From: an uncultured Ligilactobacillus sp.
GTDB lineage: Bacteria; Bacillota; Bacilli; Lactobacillales; Lactobacillaceae
DNA length: 64,000 nucleotides
Assembly (NCBI GenBank): GCA_944326135.1
Contig: CALVCU010000005.1
Location: 30,765-94,764 of the forward strand
Direction of reading: 5' to 3'
Part shown: one piece after another, positions 17,864-27,874 of the stretch
Layout of the letters: every line of letters starts with the position of its first letter
Position numbering within the stretch: the stretch's first letter is position 1
Program-made: the position numbers and the translations under genes
Notes under the pieces: generated by a model
What the model saw: only the letters and a program-made list of their open reading frames with translations
Databases searched by the model: none
Told to the model about the DNA's origin: nothing

Positions 17864-19165
17864 ATGTTTGTTGATCAAGTAAAAATTAAAGTAAAAGCTG
17901 GGAAAGGCGGAGACGGAATGGTAGCATTCCGTCGAGAAAAATATGTTCCTAATGGCGGACCAGCTGGTGGTGATGGTGGAAAAGGTGGTAGCATTATCCT
18001 TAAAGTTGATAAAGGTTTAAGAACATTAATGGATTTCAGATATCACCGTATTTTTAAGGCTAAGTCTGGTCAAAATGGAATGAACAAAAGTAAATATGGA
18101 AAAGCTGCTGAGGACTTATATATAGATGTTCCAGAAGGTACAACTGTTACTGATGCAGAAACAGGCGAAGTACTTGGAGATTTAACACAAGATGATCAAG
18201 AATTAGTGGTTGCTAAAGGTGGTCGCGGTGGAAGAGGAAATATTCATTTTGCTAGTCCTAAAAATCCTGCTCCTGAAATTGCAGAAAATGGAGAACCAGG
18301 TGTAGAACGGGAACTTAATTTAGAATTAAAAGTACTTGCAGATGTTGGATTAGTTGGTTTCCCATCTGTAGGAAAGTCAACATTATTATCAACAGTAACT
18401 AGTGCAAAGCCTAAAATTGCTGAATATCACTTTACTACATTGGTACCAAATTTGGGAATGGTACAATTAGATGATGGTCGCGATTTTGTAATGGCAGATT
18501 TACCAGGATTAATAGAAGGTGCTTCACAAGGAATTGGATTAGGGATTCAATTTTTACGACATGTTGAACGTACACGAGTAATTTTACATCTTATTGATAT
18601 GTCTGGTGTTGAGGAACGTGATCCATATGATGACTTTTTGAAAATTAATGAGGAGTTAAAAAAATATGATCCAGAATTGTTGGATCGCCCACAAATAATT
18701 GTGGGAACAAAAATGGATATGCCTAATGCAGATGAGAATTTAAAGAAATTCAAAGATAAATTGAAAGATGACCATACATTAAGCATTAAGCCTGAAATAA
18801 CATCGATTTCATCATTAACACATCAAGGATTAAACGAGTTAATGATTAAGACGGCTAACTTATTAGATAAAACAAGTCGTTTTGAAACAAAAGCAGAAAA
18901 ATTAATGAATCAAAATAATAAGGATTATACTTTTGAAGAGGAAGAACCTTTTGAAATCTCAAGAGACTCTGACGCAACTTGGGTTCTTTCTGGAAAGAAA
19001 ATCGAAAAATTATTTAAGATGACCAATTTAGAACATGATGAAAGTCTGATGCGATTTACACGTCAACTTCGTGGCATGGGTGTAGATGATGCACTCCGTG
19101 AACGAGGTGCTAAAACTGGTGATCTTGTAAGAATTGACGACTTTGTATTTGAATTTGTAGACTAA
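17864..19165 (+). CDS. obgE: GTPase ObgE/CgtA
   Basis: Obg is an essential GTPase of 50S maturation and stress control. The Gly-rich Obg fold is at about 1-158 ([27 protein letters not shown]). The GTPase domain at about 159-330 has G1 GFPSVGKST and G3 [10 protein letters not shown]. The C-terminal OCT domain is at about 355-433 ([22 protein letters not shown]). ATG 17864 follows AGAGGAACGAA and matches the family start MFVDQVKI. The upstream extension to 17840 has no ribosome site. Its stop abuts the end of a converging gene. Confidence 0.96.
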   Translation: MFVDQVKIKVKAGKGGDGMVAFRREKYVPNGGPAGGDGGKGGSIILKVDKGLRTLMDFRYHRIFKAKSGQNGMNKSKYGKAAEDLYIDVPEGTTVTDAETGEVLGDLTQDDQELVVAKGGRGGRGNIHFASPKNPAPEIAENGEPGVERELNLELKVLADVGLVGFPSVGKSTLLSTVTSAKPKIAEYHFTTLVPNLGMVQLDDGRDFVMADLPGLIEGASQGIGLGIQFLRHVERTRVILHLIDMSGVEERDPYDDFLKINEELKKYDPELLDRPQIIVGTKMDMPNADENLKKFKDKLKDDHTLSIKPEITSISSLTHQGLNELMIKTANLLDKTSRFETKAEKLMNQNNKDYTFEEEEPFEISRDSDATWVLSGKKIEKLFKMTNLEHDESLMRFTRQLRGMGVDDALRERGAKTGDLVRIDDFVFEFVD

Positions 19166-19453
19166 TTATGCGAAAAATAATTTTTCACGATTTACGATTC
19201 TAAAACCAAAAATAGGGTATAAAGTTGAATTATATGAACAAACTATTTTTGATTCTGGATTAGACACTTGGCATATGATTGAAATATCTTGAACTTTTAG
19301 TGCTATGCCATTTTCTGCAAATAAAATTAATATATTTCTCTCTTTATCATATTTTAATTTTGATAAGGGGAGATTTTTTTTATTGAATTCAAAGAAGCAT
19401 CTATAATTTGGATTAAAATTTTTAGTGGCATTTACTAAATCTTTCGTATACAT
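19166..19453 (-). CDS. Conserved-looking hypothetical protein, 95 residues
   Basis: I do not recognise a characterised family. The frame of 95 codons is complete, with a good ribosome site (GAAAGGAT, complement of about 19461-19468) before ATG 19453. Its stop directly abuts the obgE stop in a tail-to-tail arrangement. The protein is mixed alpha/beta in appearance, begins MYTKDLVNATKNFNPNY and has no membrane segment or signal peptide. It contains four cysteines without a clear metal-binding pattern. Sequence style fits small Lactobacillaceae-specific proteins. A real gene is likely; its role is unknown. Confidence 0.65.
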   Translation of the reverse strand: MYTKDLVNATKNFNPNYRCFFEFNKKNLPLSKLKYDKERNILILFAENGIALKVQDISIICQVSNPESKIVCSYNSTLYPIFGFRIVNREKLFFA

Positions 19454-19484
19454 TAGAATATCCTTTCAAATTTGATATAAAGCA

Positions 19485-19512
19485 TTCACATAATCAAATT
19501 TTTTGCTATAAT
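19485..19512 (+). promoter_or_regulatory. Promoter of the purine permease gene
   Basis: TTCACA at 19485-19490 and TATAAT at 19507-19512 are separated by 16 bases. The leader to the ATG at 19544 is only about 25 bases, too short for a purine riboswitch. Confidence 0.7.
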
Positions 19513-19543
19513 AATAGAAAATATTATAAGAGGGAATTAGAAG

Positions 19544-21004
19544 ATGTCAAATTTTTTTAAGTTAAAAGAAAATCATACGAATGTTTCTACGGAAATAACA
19601 GCTGGATTAACAACATTTTTTGCAATGTCATATATCTTGTTTGTTGCTCCAAATATTTTAAGTAAAACTGGGATGCCTACTCAAGGAATCTTTTTAGCAA
19701 CAATTATTGCTTCTGTCATAAGTACATTAATAATGGCATTATTTGCTAATGTTCCATATGTACAAGCTCCTGGGCTAGGATTGGCAACATTCTTTACATA
19801 TACTGTTGTATTACAGTTAGGTTTTAGTTGGCAGGAAGCTTTAGCATTAGTATTTTTATGCGGAATCATTAACGTCCTTATCACAGTTACAAAAATTCGG
19901 AAGATGATTATTAAATCAATTCCAGAAGTTTTACAACATGCAATAAGTGGTGGTATTGGTATTTTTGTAGCATATATTGGAATTAAAAATGCTGGATTTT
20001 TGAAATTTACATCGGATGCATCTGATATTGTATCAATTAATGATCATCCATTTAGTCAAGCTGCTACTCATTTTTCAAATGGCATTCAGTCTGTTGTTAC
20101 TGGAAGTGGAATTACCCCTGCATTGATTAATTTTAATCAATCAGGTGCACTAGTTGCTTTAATCGGACTAATCATTATGGGAATTTTAATGATTAAAAAT
20201 GTTAAGGGTGGCATTTTAATTGGAATTATTTTAACTACAATTATTGGTATTCCATTTGGAGTAACTCATCTTGGACTTGAAAATACGACATCTTTAACTG
20301 AATCTTTTAAACAATTAGGAACAACTTTTGGTGCGGCATTTGGATCCAAGGGTATGATTGCTCTATTTAATCAACCAGGTAAAATGCTTTTGGCTTTAAT
20401 GACTATTTTTGCATTTTCATTGACTGATATTTTTGATACTATTGGTACATTTATTGGTACAGGTAAAAAATCTGGAATTTTTTCAAAAGAAGATGAAAAA
20501 GAATTCTACAATGGTTCGGGATTTAAATCAAAAATGGACCGTTCACTATTCTCAGACGCTGCTGGATCAATTGTAGCTGCCGTATGTGGAACATCTAATG
20601 TTACAACCTTTGTAGAAAGTGCTTCAGGAATTGGTGCTGGCGGTCGGACTGGATTAACTAGTTTAACAGCAGCAATTATGTTTGCATTAAGTAGTTTATT
20701 AGCTCCTGTTATTGCTATTATTCCAACAGAAGCAACTGCTCCAGCTTTAATTATTGTAGGTATAATGATGATGAGCTCCTTTAAAGAAATTAATTGGTCT
20801 GATTTAGAAGATGCAATTCCTGCATTTTTTGCATCAATATTTATGGCGATTTGTTATAGTATTTCATACGGTATTGCTGCTGGATTTATTTTTTATCTTT
20901 TAGTTAAAATCTGTAAAAATAAATTTAAAGAAGTACATCCAATGTTAGTAGTATGTACACTATTATTTATTTTAAACTTTGTAGTTTTAGCATTTATTGA
21001 ATAA
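19544..21004 (+). CDS. NCS2 family permease, AzgA-like (hypoxanthine/guanine/adenine)
   Basis: This is a purine nucleobase permease of the AzgA/PbuG branch of the NCS2 family, with about 12-14 membrane helices in 486 residues. Typical motifs are TEITAGLTTFFAMSYILFVAPNIL at the start, the VPYVQAPGLGLATFFTYTVV helix, SLTDIFDTIGTFIG and GTSNVTTFVESASGIGAGGRTGLTSL. Which purine it prefers cannot be told. It has its own promoter and terminator. The apt gene 4.6 kb downstream could use imported adenine. Confidence 0.92.
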   Translation: MSNFFKLKENHTNVSTEITAGLTTFFAMSYILFVAPNILSKTGMPTQGIFLATIIASVISTLIMALFANVPYVQAPGLGLATFFTYTVVLQLGFSWQEALALVFLCGIINVLITVTKIRKMIIKSIPEVLQHAISGGIGIFVAYIGIKNAGFLKFTSDASDIVSINDHPFSQAATHFSNGIQSVVTGSGITPALINFNQSGALVALIGLIIMGILMIKNVKGGILIGIILTTIIGIPFGVTHLGLENTTSLTESFKQLGTTFGAAFGSKGMIALFNQPGKMLLALMTIFAFSLTDIFDTIGTFIGTGKKSGIFSKEDEKEFYNGSGFKSKMDRSLFSDAAGSIVAAVCGTSNVTTFVESASGIGAGGRTGLTSLTAAIMFALSSLLAPVIAIIPTEATAPALIIVGIMMMSSFKEINWSDLEDAIPAFFASIFMAICYSISYGIAAGFIFYLLVKICKNKFKEVHPMLVVCTLLFILNFVVLAFIE

Positions 21005-21061
21005 TTTTAAATGCATTTTGTATTTTATGCTGATTGATAGTAAAATTATATATTGATTGAT

Positions 21062-21086
21062 AGTTCACTTATTAAGTGAACTTTTA
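21062..21086 (+). terminator. Intrinsic terminator after the purine permease
   Basis: AGTTCACTT (21062-21070) pairs with AAGTGAACT (21074-21082), followed by T-rich sequence. Confidence 0.75.
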
Positions 21087-21124
21087 TTTTTTGAGAATAT
21101 AAATTGCAGATAAGGATTGATTTC

Positions 21125-22072
21125 ATGGAATTAGAATTTTTAGGAACGAGTGCAGGTTCACCTTCTAAATTCAGAAATGTAACTTCTTTAGCATTAAAAT
21201 TACTAGATGAAATTAATGAAGTTTGGTTATTTGATGTTGGAGAAGGAACTCAACATCAAATTTTACGTACAACCATTCGTCCACGCAAAGTAAGTAAAAT
21301 TTTTATAACTCATTTACATGGGGATCATATTTTTGGATTACCTGGTTTTTTGAGTAGTCGTTCGTTTCAAGGTGCTCAACAAGCAACCCCACTTACTATT
21401 TATGGTCCTTCAGGAATTAAGGAATTTGTAACTACTTCTTTGAAAATTTCACAGACACATTTGGCATATCCAATTAAATATGTTGAACTTAAAGATGAGG
21501 GAGTTTTATTTGAAGATTCTCATTTTAAAGTTTCATTTAAATATTTAGATCATAGAATTCAATGTGTCGGATATAGAGTAGAAGAAAAGGATTATCCTGG
21601 AGAATTAATGGTTGATAAGTTACAAGAATTAGGAATTAGGCCAGGACCTATTTATGGCAAAATAAAAAATGGCGAAACGGTTAAATTAGATAATGGAAAA
21701 GTTATTAATGGAAAAGATTTTATTGGAGAATCTAAGAAGGGTAGAATAGTAACTATTTTAGGTGATACTAGAAAAAATAAAAATATTGATTTATTAGCTG
21801 CTAATGCAGATGTTCTTGTTCATGAAAGTACCTTTGGAAAAGGTGAAGCAAAATTAGCTAAAAATTATTATCACTCTACATGTATCCAAGCAGCAGAAGT
21901 TGCTAAAAGAGAAAATGTAAAAGAATTACTATTAACGCATATTTCAGCTCGTTATGTAGGCCCAATGGTGAAAAAATTACAAAATGATGCTCGAAAAGTA
22001 TTTCCAAATACGAAAGTAGTACACGATTTTGGATGTTATAATATTCCATTTTCCAAAACGGAGGTTAAATAA
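21125..22072 (+). CDS. rnz: Ribonuclease Z
   Basis: RNase Z cuts the 3' trailer from tRNA precursors. It is a metallo-beta-lactamase fold enzyme of 315 residues. The N-terminal [17 protein letters not shown], the metal motif [13 protein letters not shown], later metal ligands in LGDTRKN and VHESTF, and LTHISARY are all present. The start is ATG 21125 after AAGGATTG. The next gene, a short-chain dehydrogenase, starts on the stop (TAATG), matching the Bacillus rnz-yqjQ neighbourhood. Confidence 0.95.
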   Translation: MELEFLGTSAGSPSKFRNVTSLALKLLDEINEVWLFDVGEGTQHQILRTTIRPRKVSKIFITHLHGDHIFGLPGFLSSRSFQGAQQATPLTIYGPSGIKEFVTTSLKISQTHLAYPIKYVELKDEGVLFEDSHFKVSFKYLDHRIQCVGYRVEEKDYPGELMVDKLQELGIRPGPIYGKIKNGETVKLDNGKVINGKDFIGESKKGRIVTILGDTRKNKNIDLLAANADVLVHESTFGKGEAKLAKNYYHSTCIQAAEVAKRENVKELLLTHISARYVGPMVKKLQNDARKVFPNTKVVHDFGCYNIPFSKTEVK

Positions 22073-22881
22073 TGAATAATTATAAGGCATTAAAAAATCT
22101 CGAAAATAAAGTAGTATTAATTACTGGTGCTTCATCTGGTTTAGGAGAGCAGATTGCATATCAGGTTGCTAAAAGAGGAGCAATCGTGATTGTCACTGCA
22201 CGCAATCTAGATAAATTAAAGATGGTTGCAAAATCATGTACAGAATTTCATGGGAAAAAGGCATATGCAATTAGAATGGATATGTCAAATCCAGATGACA
22301 TTGAAAATGCTGTTGAAACAATAAAACAATGTATAGGAAAAATCGATGTTTTAATTAATAATGCTGGCTTTGGATTGATGCAAAATGCAATTGATTTTGA
22401 TATGCAACAAGCAGAAGCAATGTTTAGGGTCAATGTACTGGGAATGATGTATTTAACACAATATGTCGCATTACAAATGGCAGAAGAACATTGTGGAGTA
22501 ATCATAAATATTGCATCAATGGCTGGAAAAATTGCAACACCAAAATCTGCAATTTATTCGGCAACAAAAGCAGCAGTTATTGGTTATTCTAATGCGTTAC
22601 GCTTAGAATTAAAAAAATTAGGTATATCTGTTATTGTAGTAAATTCAGGACCAATTAGAACTAATTTTTTCAATACTGCAGATCAAACTGGAAATTATCT
22701 AGAAAAAGTTAAAAAGATAGTGTTAAATCCAGAATTAGTTGCAGAAAAAATAGTAAAAACAATTGGAAGTAATAAACGTGAACTGATTTTACCTGGCTTT
22801 TTTAAAGTTGCTGATATTGGTTATGCACTTTTTCCAAAATTAGGTGATTTTTTAACCGAAAATATTTTTAATAAAAAATAG
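22072..22881 (+). CDS. Short-chain dehydrogenase/reductase (YqjQ-like)
   Basis: This is a classical SDR oxidoreductase of 269 residues with a Rossmann fold. The nucleotide motif TGASSGLG is near residue 20. NNAG, the Ser of NIASMAG and the catalytic Y-x3-K (YSATK) are all present, so the catalytic residues are intact. The substrate is unknown. It overlaps the rnz stop by one base, and by synteny it matches Bacillus YqjQ. Confidence 0.88.
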   Translation: MNNYKALKNLENKVVLITGASSGLGEQIAYQVAKRGAIVIVTARNLDKLKMVAKSCTEFHGKKAYAIRMDMSNPDDIENAVETIKQCIGKIDVLINNAGFGLMQNAIDFDMQQAEAMFRVNVLGMMYLTQYVALQMAEEHCGVIINIASMAGKIATPKSAIYSATKAAVIGYSNALRLELKKLGISVIVVNSGPIRTNFFNTADQTGNYLEKVKKIVLNPELVAEKIVKTIGSNKRELILPGFFKVADIGYALFPKLGDFLTENIFNKK

Positions 22882-22913
22882 TTTTTAGTATTAGTTGAGG
22901 AGAGGAATACAAA

Positions 22914-23219
22914 GTGAAAAAGAAATTAAGTTTATTTGGAGTAGTTATTTTAGTGTTAGCTGTAACAATTTTTTCAGTTTTAAATATGCAAAGTGTAGCA
23001 GTTAACTTTTTTAGTTTGAAAGTTAGAATGCCATTGGTATTATTAATTATTTGTTCTGTAATTGTTGGAATTGTCATTACATCATTATTTTCAACTGTTG
23101 CTTCATTCAAACATAAACGAAAAATTAAAACTTTAAACAATGAAGTAGCAAGTTTAAAAAAACAAGTTCAAGAAAAAGTTGAAGATAAAAAAGTTATTGA
23201 AGATAAAAAGGAAGAGTAA
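22914..23219 (+). CDS. LapA-like small membrane protein (DUF1049)
   Basis: This 101-residue protein has two predicted membrane helices at about 6-25 and 38-60. The intervening NMQSVAVNFFSLKVRMPLVLLI stretch is typical of the LapA/DUF1049 family. A charged Lys/Glu coiled-coil tail follows. The function in Gram-positives is unknown. It starts at GTG 22914 behind GAGGAGAGG and is followed 4 bases later by recJ, so the two are probably co-transcribed. Confidence 0.8.
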   Translation: MKKKLSLFGVVILVLAVTIFSVLNMQSVAVNFFSLKVRMPLVLLIICSVIVGIVITSLFSTVASFKHKRKIKTLNNEVASLKKQVQEKVEDKKVIEDKKEE

Positions 23220-23223
23220 TTAA

Positions 23224-25545
23224 TTGATTGATTCACAATATAAATGGGATTATCTTTGCGATAATTTAGATCATGATGAATTAAATAGATTAGAAAAAGA
23301 AACAAAATTATCACCTATACTTGTTAAAATTTTAGTCGAACGTGGATTTAAGACAGTAGACGAAATTAATAATTTCTTACATCCTAATGAAAATGACATT
23401 CATTCCCCATTTGATTTGCATGATATGCAAAAAGCTGTTGACCGTATTCAAGAAGCAATTATGAATGGAGAAAAGGTTGTTATTTATGGCGATTATGATG
23501 CAGATGGAATTACTAGTACTGCAATAATGTATGAAACTCTTCTCGAATTAGGTGCAGATGTTTCATATTATGTTCCAGATCGTTTTAAAGATGGTTATGG
23601 TCCTAATTTAGATCAGTATAAAAGATTAAAAAATGATGGAATGCAATTATTAATAACTGTTGATAATGGAGTTTCTGGATTTGATGAAATAAAATATTTA
23701 AATGCTCAAGGAATTGATGTAATTGTAACTGATCACCATGAAATTCCTCAAGAATTACCACCAGCATTTGCAATTGTTCATCCAGATTATCCTGGAAGTA
23801 ATTATCCTTTTAAAGGATTAGCAGGTGTAGGTGTTGCATTTAAAGTTGCCTGCGCATTGTTAGAAGAAATTCCAGAAGATTTGTTAGATTTGGTTGCAAT
23901 TGGAACTGTGGCTGATGTAATGCCATTAGTAGATGAAAATCGAATATTAGTTAGATATGGATTGCAAGCATTACAAATGACAAATCGACCTGGGTTATTA
24001 TGCTTGTATGATGTTGCTGGTATTAAACCAAATAAAATTGATGCTGATACAATTGGGTTTGCTTTAGCACCAAGATTAAATGCTTTAGGTAGAATAAAGG
24101 ATGCGTCTTTAGGAGTTAGATTATTAACTACATTGGATGAAGAAGAGGCTGCAAGTTTAGCAAAACAAACACAAAAATATAACGAAGAACGTCAAAGTTT
24201 CGTTAATGAAATAATGCAACAATGTCAGCAACAATTACTTTCTGAAAAGACACATTTAGTTAATATCATAAAGGGTAAAGGCTGGCATGAAGGCGTTTTA
24301 GGAATCGTTGCAAGTCGAATTGCTGAACAAACAAAAAAGCCAACGATTGTATTAACAAAAGTAGAAAATGATATTTATAAGGGATCAGGTCGTTCAGTTA
24401 ATGGATTTGATTTGTTTAAAGCTTTTGATGGGCATCGTGACTTATTTGAAAGTTTTGGTGGGCATCAAATGGCATGTGGTTTATCAATTAGTGAAGAGAA
24501 AATATCTTCATTACAAGTGATTTCAGATCAAGAAGCAAGAAATCAAGATTTTGATGTTAATAAAAAAGAAACTATAGATATTACTGATAGGTTAGTTTCT
24601 ACAGATATTTCATTGAATTTAATTAATGAAATTGAAAAACTATCGCCTTTTGGGATGCAGAATAATCGACCAATTTTTGAATTTGAAAATTTAAATGGTG
24701 CGAATTTAAAAATAATGGGAACAAATCAAGAACACTATCGCATCGATTTTAAAGCAAATAATCAAAATATCTCAGCCGTTAAATTTAACGTTTCAATGAA
24801 AGAAATTGAAATGCTAAAAAATTGTAATATAAACAATATTAAAGTAGTGGGTGAATTAGGAACCAACGAATGGCAAGGAAAAACTTCAATTCAAATAAGG
24901 ATTAAAGATATTAAAGAGGTAGAAAATCAACAAGAGAAATTTATTGATGCACGTGTAAAAAAATTAACGCAAAATATGTTTAAAGAAGATATTCTATATG
25001 GATTTTTTAATAAAAAAATTCAGAATAAAGTAATGCAAACACTGCATCATCCAATACAGTCAGTTTTATTACGTGAAGATCAAAGTATTGATCAAGACAA
25101 AATTGTAATTGTTGATTGTCCTGACTCGTTAGAATTATTTGAAAATGTACTTTCAAACTTGCATGTTGACCAAATTGTATTAAAATGTTATTCGCAGCAC
25201 AATTTAAATTATATGTCATTACCAACACATGAAGATTTTGTAAAGCTTTATCGTTTTACTAGTACTCATCAGAATATCAATTTAAATACAGATTTAGATA
25301 AACTTTCTTTATATTTAAATTTTGATAAAGAACAATTAGTTTTTATGATAAAGGTGTTTTTTGAGGTTGGATTTGTTAAAATTGATAAGGGATTACTTAC
25401 CGGAACACCCCAAAACAAACACGTTGATTTAGAACAAACAGAAGTATATCAAAAAAGATTATCTCAAATAGAGGTTGAAGAAAAATTAATTCGATTAAAC
25501 ACAAATGATTTATTGAATTGGTTGAATAAATTAATAGAAGATTAG
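23224..25545 (+). CDS. recJ: Single-stranded-DNA-specific exonuclease RecJ
   Basis: RecJ is a 5'-3' single-strand exonuclease of recombination and base excision repair. It has 773 residues. DHH-family motifs are visible: YGDYDADG near residue 87, TVDNG, then TDHHE near 172. The DHHA1 motif SGRS-x-NGFDL and GGHQMACGLS occur further on. A C-terminal Firmicute-specific extension follows. The start is TTG 23224, about 8 bases after the AAGGAAGAG at the end of the previous gene. It ends 24 bases before apt, the usual Bacilli order. Confidence 0.95.
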   Translation: MIDSQYKWDYLCDNLDHDELNRLEKETKLSPILVKILVERGFKTVDEINNFLHPNENDIHSPFDLHDMQKAVDRIQEAIMNGEKVVIYGDYDADGITSTAIMYETLLELGADVSYYVPDRFKDGYGPNLDQYKRLKNDGMQLLITVDNGVSGFDEIKYLNAQGIDVIVTDHHEIPQELPPAFAIVHPDYPGSNYPFKGLAGVGVAFKVACALLEEIPEDLLDLVAIGTVADVMPLVDENRILVRYGLQALQMTNRPGLLCLYDVAGIKPNKIDADTIGFALAPRLNALGRIKDASLGVRLLTTLDEEEAASLAKQTQKYNEERQSFVNEIMQQCQQQLLSEKTHLVNIIKGKGWHEGVLGIVASRIAEQTKKPTIVLTKVENDIYKGSGRSVNGFDLFKAFDGHRDLFESFGGHQMACGLSISEEKISSLQVISDQEARNQDFDVNKKETIDITDRLVSTDISLNLINEIEKLSPFGMQNNRPIFEFENLNGANLKIMGTNQEHYRIDFKANNQNISAVKFNVSMKEIEMLKNCNINNIKVVGELGTNEWQGKTSIQIRIKDIKEVENQQEKFIDARVKKLTQNMFKEDILYGFFNKKIQNKVMQTLHHPIQSVLLREDQSIDQDKIVIVDCPDSLELFENVLSNLHVDQIVLKCYSQHNLNYMSLPTHEDFVKLYRFTSTHQNINLNTDLDKLSLYLNFDKEQLVFMIKVFFEVGFVKIDKGLLTGTPQNKHVDLEQTEVYQKRLSQIEVEEKLIRLNTNDLLNWLNKLIED

Positions 25546-25569
25546 TTAAGTTATTAAAGGAGATAAACA

Positions 25570-26088
25570 ATGACTTTAGATTTACACAATTATGTAGCAA
25601 CTATTCCAGATTATCCAGAAAAGGGTGTTTTATTTCGTGATATTTCACCATTAATGGCAAATGGAGAAGCTTATCATCAAGCAACTGATCAAATTGTTCA
25701 ATTTGCTCGAGATAAGGGTGTTGAAATGATTGTTGGACCTGAAGCACGTGGCTTCATTATTGGATGCCCAGTTGCTTTTGAATTAGGAGTGGGTTTTGCA
25801 CCTGCACGTAAAAAAGGTAAATTACCACGCGAAACTGTAAAAGCTGAGTATGATTTAGAATATGGAAAATCAGCGTTATACATGCATAAAGATGCGATTA
25901 AGCCTGGTCAAAAAGTATTAGTAACAGATGATTTATTGGCAACTGGCGGAACAATTAGTGCGACAATTGATTTAGTTGAACAATTAGGTGGAATTGTTGT
26001 TGGTTGTGCATTTATCATTGAATTACAAGATTTGCATGGACGTGACAAAATTAAAGGATATGATATGTTGAGTTTGATGGAGTATTAA
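25570..26088 (+). CDS. apt: Adenine phosphoribosyltransferase
   Basis: Apt converts adenine and PRPP to AMP in purine salvage. It has 172 residues. The PRPP-binding motif [14 protein letters not shown] is near residues 117-130, and the N-terminal FRDISPLM and [10 protein letters not shown] are family hallmarks. It starts behind AAAGGAG, in the recJ-apt order of Bacilli. A dlt-directed promoter starts immediately at its stop codon. Confidence 0.97.
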   Translation: MTLDLHNYVATIPDYPEKGVLFRDISPLMANGEAYHQATDQIVQFARDKGVEMIVGPEARGFIIGCPVAFELGVGFAPARKKGKLPRETVKAEYDLEYGKSALYMHKDAIKPGQKVLVTDDLLATGGTISATIDLVEQLGGIVVGCAFIIELQDLHGRDKIKGYDMLSLMEY

Positions 26089-26117
26089 TTGCTATTAGTA
26101 AATACTTTAAGTATAAT
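26089..26117 (+). promoter_or_regulatory. Promoter of the dlt operon
   Basis: TTGCTA at 26089-26094 and TATAAT at 26112-26117 are separated by 17 bases, right after the apt stop. The predicted start near 26124 places the hairpin at 26132-26155 inside the dlt leader. Confidence 0.7.
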
Positions 26118-26131
26118 TAATATTATTTAAT

Positions 26132-26155
26132 GCCATGATTTTATCGTGGCTTTTT
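26132..26155 (+). terminator. Hairpin with T run between apt and dltX, in the dlt leader
   Basis: GCCATGAT (26132-26139) pairs with ATCGTGGC (26143-26150) around a three-base loop, followed by TTTTT. It looks like the apt terminator, but it lies downstream of the best dlt promoter and only 24 bases before dltX. It may therefore also act as an attenuator of the dlt operon. Confidence 0.7.
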
Positions 26156-26178
26156 ATATTAATGCTAGGAGGCTAATC

Positions 26179-26328
26179 ATGAAAGAAAAGTTACGTGCAT
26201 TTTGGAAAAATAAGTGGGTACGTTTTACTGCGCGTACAATTTTTTATTTTGTGATTTTATTTGCTCTGGTATATTTATACAGTTATAGCGGAGTCAATCA
26301 ACCACACTATATATATAATGAATTTTAA
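26179..26328 (+). CDS. dltX: DltX, small membrane protein of the D-alanylation operon
   Basis: This 49-residue single-pass protein is needed for teichoic acid D-alanylation. It has one membrane helix (TIFYFVILFALVYLYSY) and the conserved C-terminal end NEF, with PHYIYNEF closing the protein. I start at ATG 26179 behind TAGGAGG; the upstream frame from 26146 crosses the hairpin. It is the first gene of dltXABCD, 19 bases before dltA. Confidence 0.92.
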   Translation: MKEKLRAFWKNKWVRFTARTIFYFVILFALVYLYSYSGVNQPHYIYNEF

Positions 26329-26347
26329 TTTGGGAGACGTGATGTAA

Positions 26348-27874
26348 ATGGAACGTAATATAATTGTCACAATTGATGATTTTGCTGTAAAACATCCAGA
26401 TAAAAATGTATATAATTATTTAGACAATATCAATACATATGGTGATTTAAAAAAATATTCAGATGCGTTAGCTGATTATTTAATTAATTTAAATTTACCA
26501 AAAGATCAACCAATTGTTGTATTTGGTGGTCAAACATTCCAAATGATTGCAACTTTTTTAGGAGTTGTAAAGTCTGGCCATGCATATATTCCTGTTGATA
26601 CAAATTCATCAATTTCAAGAATTAAATCAATTGATGAAATTGGGAATCCTGCTATTTATATTCAAGTTGAAGATTTACCTGCAGAATTTAAACCAGATAA
26701 AACAATTTCTAAAAAAGAATTAAATGATATTTTTGTTCATGGAACTTTTTCAGAAGAAATTAAAAGTGATAATTTTGTAAATGGTAATGATACTTTTTAT
26801 ATTATTTTTACTTCAGGAACAACAGGTAAACCTAAGGGAGTTCAAATTAGTCATGATAATTTAACTAGTTATATTGACTGGATGCATTCTGATGATTTTG
26901 ATATTAAACCTGGTGGAATTTGTTTATCACAGGCACCATATTCCTTTGATTTATCAGTAATGGATTTATATCCAACATTAACAACTGGTGGTGAATTAGC
27001 TGTATTACCTAAAAAAACAACTGAGAATTTTAAAGAGTTGTTTGAAGTTTTACCTAAACTTCATATTAATGAATGGGTATCAACACCATCCTTTATGGAT
27101 ATTTGTTTATTACAACCAACATTTGATGAAACTCATATGCCTGAATTATCTCACTTTTTGTTCTGTGGTGAGGAATTAACTCATACTACAGCAGCTAATT
27201 TGAAAAAGAGATTTCCGCATGCTCGTATATTTAATACATATGGACCAACAGAAGCAACAGTTGCAGTAACACAAGTTGAAATTACAGATCAAATTTTAGA
27301 AGATTATCAACGGTTACCTATTGGTATGCCTAAAAAGGATACTCAAATCATGTTAATTAATGATGATTTGGAAGAAGCAGATGCTGAGGGCGAAATTGTA
27401 ATTGTCGGTCCTAGTGTATCAAAGGGATATATTAACAATCCTGAAAAAACAGCAAATGCATTTATGAAAATCCAAGATATGCCAGCATATAGAACAGGTG
27501 ATCTTGGTGAATTTGATGAAAATGGACAATTATTATATAAAGGCCGCTTAGATTTCCAAGTTAAATTACATGGATTTAGAATTGAATTAGAAGATGTGGA
27601 TCATCATTTAAATCAAGTAAGTTTGATTTCACAAGCTACAACAGTTCCAAAATATGATAAAAATAATAAGGTTAACCAATTAATTGCATATATCGTTCCT
27701 GAAGAAAATGATTTTGAAGACGATTTTAAGTTAACACAGGCAATAAAAAAGGAATTACAAGAAATTATGATGTCATATATGATGCCACAAAGATTTGTAT
27801 ATGTTGATTCATTACCTTTAACTCCAAACGGTAAAATTGATCGTAAATCACTAATGAAAGAGGTCAACAAATAA
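26348..27874 (+). CDS. dltA: D-alanine--[D-alanyl carrier protein] ligase DltA
   Basis: DltA adenylates D-alanine and loads it on DltC. It is an ANL-superfamily adenylate-forming enzyme of 508 residues. The core motif FTSGTTGKPKGVQ is near residue 155, with NTYGPTEATVA, YRTGDLGE and the C-terminal catalytic Lys in LTPNGKIDRK. It overlaps dltB by one base. The operon makes cell walls less anionic and affects resistance to cationic peptides. Confidence 0.97.
   Translation: MERNIIVTIDDFAVKHPDKNVYNYLDNINTYGDLKKYSDALADYLINLNLPKDQPIVVFGGQTFQMIATFLGVVKSGHAYIPVDTNSSISRIKSIDEIGNPAIYIQVEDLPAEFKPDKTISKKELNDIFVHGTFSEEIKSDNFVNGNDTFYIIFTSGTTGKPKGVQISHDNLTSYIDWMHSDDFDIKPGGICLSQAPYSFDLSVMDLYPTLTTGGELAVLPKKTTENFKELFEVLPKLHINEWVSTPSFMDICLLQPTFDETHMPELSHFLFCGEELTHTTAANLKKRFPHARIFNTYGPTEATVAVTQVEITDQILEDYQRLPIGMPKKDTQIMLINDDLEEADAEGEIVIVGPSVSKGYINNPEKTANAFMKIQDMPAYRTGDLGEFDENGQLLYKGRLDFQVKLHGFRIELEDVDHHLNQVSLISQATTVPKYDKNNKVNQLIAYIVPEENDFEDDFKLTQAIKKELQEIMMSYMMPQRFVYVDSLPLTPNGKIDRKSLMKEVNK

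Noticed and set aside
19454..19543. Purine riboswitch before the purine permease
   Set aside because: The predicted leader is about 25 bases, and no xpt-type conserved core is visible.
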